A stretch of DNA of 64,000 nt, taken from Saccharopolyspora_D taberi (GTDB lineage Bacteria > Actinomycetota > Actinomycetes > Mycobacteriales > Pseudonocardiaceae). Position numbers and translations under genes: made by a program. The notes below the pieces were generated by a model that saw only the letters and a list, made by a program, of their open reading frames with translations, was not told where the DNA came from and ran no database searches. This document shows positions 59,486-64,000 of this stretch, piece by piece (position 1 is the stretch's first letter; each line of letters starts with the position of its first letter). The DNA lies in NCBI RefSeq assembly GCF_039534165.1, contig NZ_BAAAUX010000022.1:1-64000 (forward strand), read 5' to 3'.

Positions 59486-60237
59486 GCCGCACCTCCGGGG
59501 AGTTCGCCCGGGTAGGGCGCGGCCAGCGCTTCGGCCTGCATCCGGGACAGCTCGGCGCAGCCCGCCAGCGCGAAGTCGATCATCTTGTCCATCGTGGACC
59601 GGGTGAAGGTCGCACCCTCGCCGGTGCCCTGCACCTCGACCAGGGTGCCGTGGTCGGTGGCGACCACGTTCATGTCGACCTCGGCGCGGGAGTCCTCCTC
59701 GTACGGCAGGTCCAGCCGCACCCGGCCGTCCACCACGCCGACGCTGACCGCGGCGATCGAGCAGGACAGCGGCTTCGGGTCGGACAGCCGTCCGGCCGCG
59801 CTCAGCCAGGTGATCGCGTCGGCCAGGGCCACGTACGCGCCGGTGATCGCCGCGGTGCGCGTTCCGCCGTCGGCCTGGATCACGTCGCAGTCCAGCGCGA
59901 TCGTGTTCTCACCAAGCGCCGCCATGTCGATGCAGGCGCGCAGCGACCGGCCGACCAGCCTGCTGATCTCGTGGGTCCGGCCGCCGATGCGGCCCTTGAC
60001 CGACTCGCGGGTGCTGCGCGTGTTCGTCGAGGACGGCAGCATCGCGTACTCGGCGGTCACCCAGCCCAGGCCGGAACCGGCCCGCCAGCGCGGGACGCCC
60101 TCCTGCACGCTGGCCGCGCACAGCACGCGCGTCCGGCCGAACTCGACCAGCACCGACCCGGCAGGCCAGTCCTGGTATCCGCGGGTGATCCGCACTTCCC
60201 GGAGCGCGTCGTCGCTCCGCCCGTCAGCTCGTGCCAC
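59482..60237 (-). CDS. rph: Ribonuclease PH
   Basis: Phosphorolytic 3'-5' exoribonuclease that trims tRNA 3' ends. 251 aa. Key family motifs are RITRGYQDWPAGSVLVEFGR, TRVLCAASVQEGVPRW, GWVTAEYAMLPSSTNTRSTR with the RNA-binding arginines, RLVGRSLRACIDMAALGENT and DCDVIQADGGTRTAAITGAY with the phosphate-site residues. The YEEDSRAEVDMNVV and GTGEGATFTRS segments follow. The ATG at 60237 precedes ARADGRSDDALR. It is coupled to rdgB by a four-base overlap, and the upstream neighbour is the Imm1 gene. Confidence 0.96.
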   Translation of the reverse strand: MARADGRSDDALREVRITRGYQDWPAGSVLVEFGRTRVLCAASVQEGVPRWRAGSGLGWVTAEYAMLPSSTNTRSTRESVKGRIGGRTHEISRLVGRSLRACIDMAALGENTIALDCDVIQADGGTRTAAITGAYVALADAITWLSAAGRLSDPKPLSCSIAAVSVGVVDGRVRLDLPYEEDSRAEVDMNVVATDHGTLVEVQGTGEGATFTRSTMDKMIDFALAGCAELSRMQAEALAAPYPGELPGGAA

Positions 60238-60284
60238 GGCACCACCCTAAGAACCCGCCCGCGTGCGGGTCGGGCGGGGGTGGT

Positions 60285-60707
60285 TCAGGACAGGTCGGCT
60301 TCGCGCCAGGTGACGCCGGTGGGGCGCAGGCCGGTGGCGAGGAACTCGCGCAGCGCCTCGGCGAGCCGGTCCGGGGTGACGCCGCTGCCCGCGGGGAAGT
60401 CGGCGTCCTCGGCGTGCAGCTCCGGTGAGGACGGATCGCCTTCGAGGACGGCGTAGTCGTGGTCGGCGTCGATGTAGCCGAGGTAGCCGTAGCCGCCCTC
60501 GACCGCCGCGACCACGTCGTGGTCGAGCATGCCGCTGGCGGTGTCGGCGAGCTTGCGGCCCTCGTGCCAGATCGTCGCCGGACCCGCCGCGGGCTCGGAC
60601 AGCCGCTTGATCAGCTCGTCGATCTGGTCCGGCTCGTCGATCGTCAGCCCGTCCCCGGCGTTGGCGTCCTGCGCCGAGGTGATCGTCCACACCGCGGTGA
60701 TCGTCAT
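60285..60707 (-). CDS. Imm1-family immunity protein (orphan)
   Basis: 140 aa. It resembles the Imm1 family of polymorphic-toxin immunity proteins: a short N-terminal strand (MTITAVWTITSAQDAN), the helix IDELIKRLSEP, then GYGYLGYIDADHDYAVLEGD and ADFPAGSGVTPDRLAEALRE near the C-terminus. The protein is acidic and cytoplasmic. No toxin gene lies next to it. The gene sits inside a housekeeping operon, 47 bases before rph and 135 bases after the MBL hydrolase gene, and that upstream gap carries the dispersed repeat 60781-60826. Orphan immunity genes may protect against toxins of kin strains. Confidence 0.8.
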   Translation of the reverse strand: MTITAVWTITSAQDANAGDGLTIDEPDQIDELIKRLSEPAAGPATIWHEGRKLADTASGMLDHDVVAAVEGGYGYLGYIDADHDYAVLEGDPSSPELHAEDADFPAGSGVTPDRLAEALREFLATGLRPTGVTWREADLS

Positions 60708-60780
60708 CGGTGTCCCCTCCCCTGGTTCCGCGCCCGGAGGTTACCCCGCTCAGAGACTGTCTTCGCACTCGCTTGTCGTG

Positions 60781-60826
60781 ACGGTGCCGGTGGCGAGGGC
60801 GGGCCAAGCGGCTGCGCCGCTTCAAA
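60781..60826. repeat. Dispersed palindromic repeat, copy B
   Basis: Near-identical to 9566-9611 without gaps, with the same hairpin core (AAGCGGC-TGC-GCCGCTT). Located between the MBL hydrolase gene end and the Imm1 start, on the edge of the insertion in the operon. Confidence 0.6.
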
Positions 60827-60842
60827 GACCGAAGGCAAGCGC

Positions 60843-61613
60843 TCAGACCTCGTAGGTGCGGCCTGCCGCGACGATCTCCGTCGGGCCCTCGAAGTGCGCC
60901 CGGGCCTCGCCGAGCACGGCCTCCGGGTCGGCCCAGGGCTGGAGGTGCGTGAGCAGGAGCCGGCGCGCGCCCGCGCCCTTGGCCACCTCGCCTGCCTGCC
61001 GCCCCGACAGGTGCACTCCCTCCGGCGCGCCCGGGAAGTCCGCCCAGGAAGCCTCCGCCAGCAGCACGTCCACGCCCTGCGCCAGCTCGGTCAGCTCGTC
61101 GCACGGGCCGGTGTCACCGGTGTAGGCGAGCACCTTGCCCTCCGCCGCGATCCGGAAGCCCCAGCCCGGGCACACGTGGTCGACCGGCACCGCGTGGATC
61201 TCGAACGGGCCGACCCGCACCGGCTCCGGCGTCAGCGCGGCGAAGTCGTAGACGTCGGTGAGGTCGGTCTCGGACAGCTCCTCCGGGCTCGGCGCGTAGA
61301 GCGCCGCGAGCCTGGCGGGCGCTCCCTCCGGGGCCAGCACCGGCAGCCGGTGCTGCGCGGTGTCGTGCGGCGGCGCCGGGTGGTAGCGGCGCAGGACCGT
61401 CAGCGCGGCGAAGTCGGCGCAGTGGTCCGGGTGCAGGTGGCTCAGCAGCAGGGCGTCCAGGTCGAAAGGGTCGACGTGCCGCTGGAGCGCACCGAACGTG
61501 CCGTTGCCCAGGTCGAGCACGATGCGGGTGTCACCGGACTCGACCAGGTAGCCGGAGGCCGGGGAGTCCGGGCCCGGCATGCTTCCGGAGCACCCGAGGA
61601 TCGTCAGCTTCAC
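60843..61613 (-). CDS. MBL-fold metallo-hydrolase (RNase Z/cyclic phosphodiesterase-like)
   Basis: 256 aa. The two-metal motif HLHPDHCAD is at about residues 59-67, after LTILGCSGSMPGPDSPASGY and LDLGNGTFGALQRHVD. Later ligands are the His in VPVDHVCPGWGF, the Asp in YTGDTGPCDEL and the His in LLLTHLQPWA. This class includes RNase Z and cAMP phosphodiesterases. In actinobacteria it is regularly encoded between murI and rph, so a role in tRNA or nucleotide metabolism is likely but unproven. The start overlaps the murI stop (61610-61613). Confidence 0.92.
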   Translation of the reverse strand: MKLTILGCSGSMPGPDSPASGYLVESGDTRIVLDLGNGTFGALQRHVDPFDLDALLLSHLHPDHCADFAALTVLRRYHPAPPHDTAQHRLPVLAPEGAPARLAALYAPSPEELSETDLTDVYDFAALTPEPVRVGPFEIHAVPVDHVCPGWGFRIAAEGKVLAYTGDTGPCDELTELAQGVDVLLAEASWADFPGAPEGVHLSGRQAGEVAKGAGARRLLLTHLQPWADPEAVLGEARAHFEGPTEIVAAGRTYEV

Positions 61614-62425
61614 GCCGTCGAGCTTGACACGCCCAGGGGCTCGACGGCATCGGCCGCGAGACTCGGACCCAGGAACCTGCGCGCGAGTTTGGCGAATCTC
61701 TCAGCCGGACCGGTCGCCCGGAACTCGTGCTCCGGTCCGGTCTCCGGGTCGGCGAGCAGGTCGTGCTCGGTGAGCACCCGGAAGACGTCCTTGGCCGATT
61801 CCTCGGCGCTGGAGACCAGCGTCACCTCGTCGCCCATCGCCAGTTGCAGGACCCCGGTGAGCAGCGGGTAGTGCGTGCAGCCGAGCACCAGCGTGTCCAC
61901 GCCCGCCTGCTGGAGCGGGTCGAGATATGCCTGGGCGAGGCCGAGGACCTGGCGTCCGCTGGTGATGCCGCGCTCGACGAAGTCGGCGAAGCGCGGGCAC
62001 GCGGCGGTGGTGAGCGCGACGTGCGGCGCGGCGGTGAAGGCGTCGTCGTAGGCGCGGGACCTGATCGTCGCGTCGGTACCGATCACGCCGACCCGGCCGT
62101 TGCGGGTGGTGGCCATCGCCCGCCGAACCGCGGGCAGCACGACCTCCACCACCGGCACGTCGTAGCGCTCGCGGGCATCGCGCAGGGACGCCGCCGAAGC
62201 CGTGTTGCAGGCGATGACCAGCAGCTTCACCCCCTCCTCGACCAGCGAGTCGGTGATCGCGAGGGTGCGGGCGCGGATCTCGGCCAGCGGCATCGGGCCG
62301 TACGGGGCGTTCGCGGTGTCGCCGACGTAGCGCAGCGGCTCGCCGGGGAGCTGGTCCATGATCGCGCGGGCGACAGTCAGCCCGCCGACTCCGGAGTCGA
62401 AGATCCCGATGGGCGCCTTGGTCAT
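61610..62425 (-). CDS. murI: Glutamate racemase
   Basis: Provides D-glutamate for peptidoglycan by interconverting L- and D-glutamate with two cysteines. 271 aa. It shows IGIFDSGVGGLTVARAIMDQ, GDTANAPYGPMPLAEIRART, catalytic Cys73 in VIACNTAS and catalytic Cys183 in LGCTHYPLL. The ATG at 62425 overlaps the rhomboid gene stop (ATGA), and its stop overlaps the next gene start, so four genes are tightly coupled. All catalytic residues are present. Confidence 0.96.
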   Translation of the reverse strand: MTKAPIGIFDSGVGGLTVARAIMDQLPGEPLRYVGDTANAPYGPMPLAEIRARTLAITDSLVEEGVKLLVIACNTASAASLRDARERYDVPVVEVVLPAVRRAMATTRNGRVGVIGTDATIRSRAYDDAFTAAPHVALTTAACPRFADFVERGITSGRQVLGLAQAYLDPLQQAGVDTLVLGCTHYPLLTGVLQLAMGDEVTLVSSAEESAKDVFRVLTEHDLLADPETGPEHEFRATGPAERFAKLARRFLGPSLAADAVEPLGVSSSTA

Positions 62426-63048
62426 GCGGGCAGTGTGCCAGCCGACGCGGTGCCGGAGTCCCGCCGAGTGCCACGCGCCACCAGCCAGGCCGCCAGCAGC
62501 CCGCCGAGCGCGCCGAACAGGTGGCCCTCCCAGGACACGCCCTGCTGCCCGGGCAGGACGCCCCACAACATGCCGCCCCAGTAGAAGAACAGCAGCAGCG
62601 CCACGAACATCTGCGCGTAGCTGCGCACGAGGAACCCGCGCACCAGCAGGAAGACCAGCCAGCCGAACGCGACGCCGGACGCGCCGACGTGGGTGCCCGG
62701 CGCGCCGACCAGCCAGGTGCCGACGCCGCCGACGATCCACACCACGGCCGTCACCGCGACGAAACCGCGCACGCCCGCCGACATCATCAGCCAGCCCAGC
62801 ACCAGCAGCGGGAGCGTGTTGGACAACAGGTGCCCCCAGCCGTCGTGCAGCAGCGGCGCCCACAGGATCCCGTCGAGCCCGTCGACGCTGCGCGGCAGGA
62901 TCCCGTTCTGGTCCAGGTCGGCGGGCAGCACCACGTCGACCAGTTCGATGGCGTAGAGCGCGGCGACGATCACGCACACCAGCAGCGCGGACCGGACCGG
63001 ATTGGCCGGAACGACCCGCGCACGCCGACGATCAGGCACTGGGTTCAC
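62422..63048 (-). CDS. Rhomboid-family intramembrane serine protease
   Basis: 208 aa with six membrane helices. Nucleophile Ser124 lies in VGASGVAFG and the partner His176 in WEGHLFGALGG; the HLLSNTLPLL segment (His73/Asn77) forms the oxyanion region. The N-terminal cytoplasmic stretch is basic (PDRRRARVVPANPV). The start is GTG 63048. It is the first gene of the operon with murI, the MBL hydrolase, rph and rdgB, joined to murI by a four-base overlap. Substrate unknown. Confidence 0.92.
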   Translation of the reverse strand: MNPVPDRRRARVVPANPVRSALLVCVIVAALYAIELVDVVLPADLDQNGILPRSVDGLDGILWAPLLHDGWGHLLSNTLPLLVLGWLMMSAGVRGFVAVTAVVWIVGGVGTWLVGAPGTHVGASGVAFGWLVFLLVRGFLVRSYAQMFVALLLFFYWGGMLWGVLPGQQGVSWEGHLFGALGGLLAAWLVARGTRRDSGTASAGTLPA

Positions 63049-63159
63049 ACCATCGAGGCTACGTGAACCGGGGCTGCCCGGGGTCGGGGATCACCCTGAG
63101 CTTTCGATCCGACCCGATAGGGTTTAACGCGGTTTCATCGGGGGTCCGAAAGGGTTGCA

Positions 63160-64000
63160 TTGTCCGCGCAAACACAACTCGACGTCGCGGTTCGCGCGGC
63201 GGCCAGGCTCGGCGGTGCACCCGTCTGGGACACCGGCACCGACAGCCTGCTGTGGGTCGACGCCCCCGCCAACGCCGTGCACCGGCTGTTCGGCGGGACG
63301 AACTACTCGATGGAGGTGCCGCAGGCCGTCAGCTCCGCGCACCCGCGCAGCCGGGGCGGAATCGTCATGCACCTCGCCGAGGGCATCGCGCTGTTCGACG
63401 CGGACGGGGAGCACCGGACCTGGCTGGTGTACTGGGCGCGCGAGGGCGTTCGGGGCGCGGTGACCGCGATCGACCGCAAGGGCAGGCTGTGGGCGAGCAC
63501 CGCGCGGGAGGACGGGAGCGGCGACGGCTGGCTGGCGCGGGTCGTCGACAGCGGGGCCGCGAAGGTCGCCCTGAGCGGCCTGTCCGCGCCCGCCGGTCTC
63601 GGCTGGAGCCCGGACGACTCGCTGCTGTACTTCGCCGACAGCGCGACCCGGCGGATCGACGTGCTCGACTTCGACGTCGCCGAGGGCACGGTGTCCGGCC
63701 GGCGACCGCTCTGCGAAGTCGACGGTGAACCCGCCGGGCTGTGCGTCGACGCCGACGGTTGCGTCTGGGTCGCGGTGCGCGACGCCGGGCGGCTGGACCG
63801 CTACACGCCCGAAGGCGCGCTGGACCGCTCGATCGAGCTGCCCGTGCGGCGGCCGACGGACTGCTGCTTCGGCGGTTTCGACCTGACCGACCTGTACGTG
63901 ACCTCGGCCCGCGACGGGCTCGCGGATCCCGGTGACGACGACGGTTCGGTGCTGGTGCTGCCGGGCGTCGGTACCGGGATGCGGACGCCGGCGTTCACCG
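63160..64000 (+). CDS. SMP-30/gluconolactonase-like protein, cut by the window end
   Basis: The TTG at 63160 has AAAGGG five bases upstream. 280 codons are visible with no stop before the end of the window. The beta-propeller pattern is clear: GGAPVWDTGTDSLLWVDAPA, IDRKGRLWASTARE, SGLSAPAGLGWSPDDSLLYF, DSATRRIDVLDFDV, GEPAGLCVDADGCVWVAVRD and RRPTDCCFGGFDLTDLYVTS. The acidic metal ligands Glu/Asp of this family are present in the blades seen. These enzymes hydrolyse sugar lactones or similar esters with a divalent metal. The N-terminus lacks a signal peptide, so it is cytoplasmic. It is divergent from the rhomboid operon. Confidence 0.88.
   Translation, partial: MSAQTQLDVAVRAAARLGGAPVWDTGTDSLLWVDAPANAVHRLFGGTNYSMEVPQAVSSAHPRSRGGIVMHLAEGIALFDADGEHRTWLVYWAREGVRGAVTAIDRKGRLWASTAREDGSGDGWLARVVDSGAAKVALSGLSAPAGLGWSPDDSLLYFADSATRRIDVLDFDVAEGTVSGRRPLCEVDGEPAGLCVDADGCVWVAVRDAGRLDRYTPEGALDRSIELPVRRPTDCCFGGFDLTDLYVTSARDGLADPGDDDGSVLVLPGVGTGMRTPAFT

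Noticed and set aside
60247..61104. A 285-codon minus-strand frame across the Imm1 and MBL genes.
   Set aside because: It is an out-of-frame shadow (extreme R/G/A content); the two real genes have motifs in another frame.

Overview
The window is high-GC actinobacterial DNA. Several features point to the family Pseudonocardiaceae and probably the genus Saccharopolyspora: a strong G/C bias at third codon positions, frequent GTG and TTG starts behind GGAGG-type ribosome binding sites, Lsr2, a mycothiol-era DinB protein, XRE/DUF397 pairs and an RppA-P450-cupin pigment cassette. The genus is an inference from gene content, since no rRNA gene body lies inside the window. Two runs of N (7751-7763 and 11773-11818) show it is a draft scaffold. 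Almost every kilobase also carries long antisense reading frames caused by GC bias, and these were left out.

Layout, left to right. 1-340: leader and promoter side of an rRNA operon running left out of the window. 853-5914: a four-gene peptide/nickel-type ABC importer. 5998-7178: two divergent Lsr2-type genes, one without the DNA-binding domain. 7307-10662: ribokinase, a conserved hypothetical and an aldo/keto reductase. 10810-13365: a polyamine operon (ornithine decarboxylase, AdoMet decarboxylase, spermidine synthase). 13517-24145: a PucR-type regulator divergent from a complete purine catabolism cluster (three-subunit xanthine dehydrogenase, 8-oxoguanine deaminase, guanine deaminase, purine permease, XdhC and a molybdopterin nucleotidyltransferase). 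24362-31704: small regulators and enzymes, an odd tRNA-Leu(UAG)-like gene, and a TetR-controlled beta-glucosidase/transporter pair with a clear operator.

31960-34776: rppA type III polyketide synthase, a cytochrome P450 and a cupin. 34823-44441: a secreted penicillin-acylase-family enzyme, a LysR-type regulator, a membrane protein, a FAA hydrolase, a nucleoside hydrolase with PsuG, a YhhN protein and a secreted trypsin. 44442-50659: an intergenic region rich in inverted repeats, a LiaRS/DesKR-like two-component system, a GT39-like membrane glycosyltransferase and two bacterial PH-domain proteins. 50646-54528: a methyltransferase whose N-terminus is an 18-bp tandem repeat, a DUF397/XRE pair and a pyruvate oxidase-like enzyme. 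54700-56172: a small membrane protein, Bcp peroxiredoxin and a TauE/SafE transporter. 56286-58883: a NACHT-LRR defence-type gene carrying two single-base frame breaks. 58880-63048: a housekeeping operon (rhomboid, murI, MBL hydrolase, rph, rdgB) with an orphan Imm1 immunity gene inserted. 63160-end: the start of an SMP-30-like gene.

The items most worth a second look are the tRNA-Leu(UAG)-like gene with a five-base variable loop (25758-25831), the Lsr2 paralogue without a DNA-binding domain, the frame-broken NACHT gene, the coding minisatellite that begins exactly at the methyltransferase start codon, the P450 that lacks the I-helix acid-alcohol pair, and the orphan Imm1 gene beside a dispersed 46-bp repeat.
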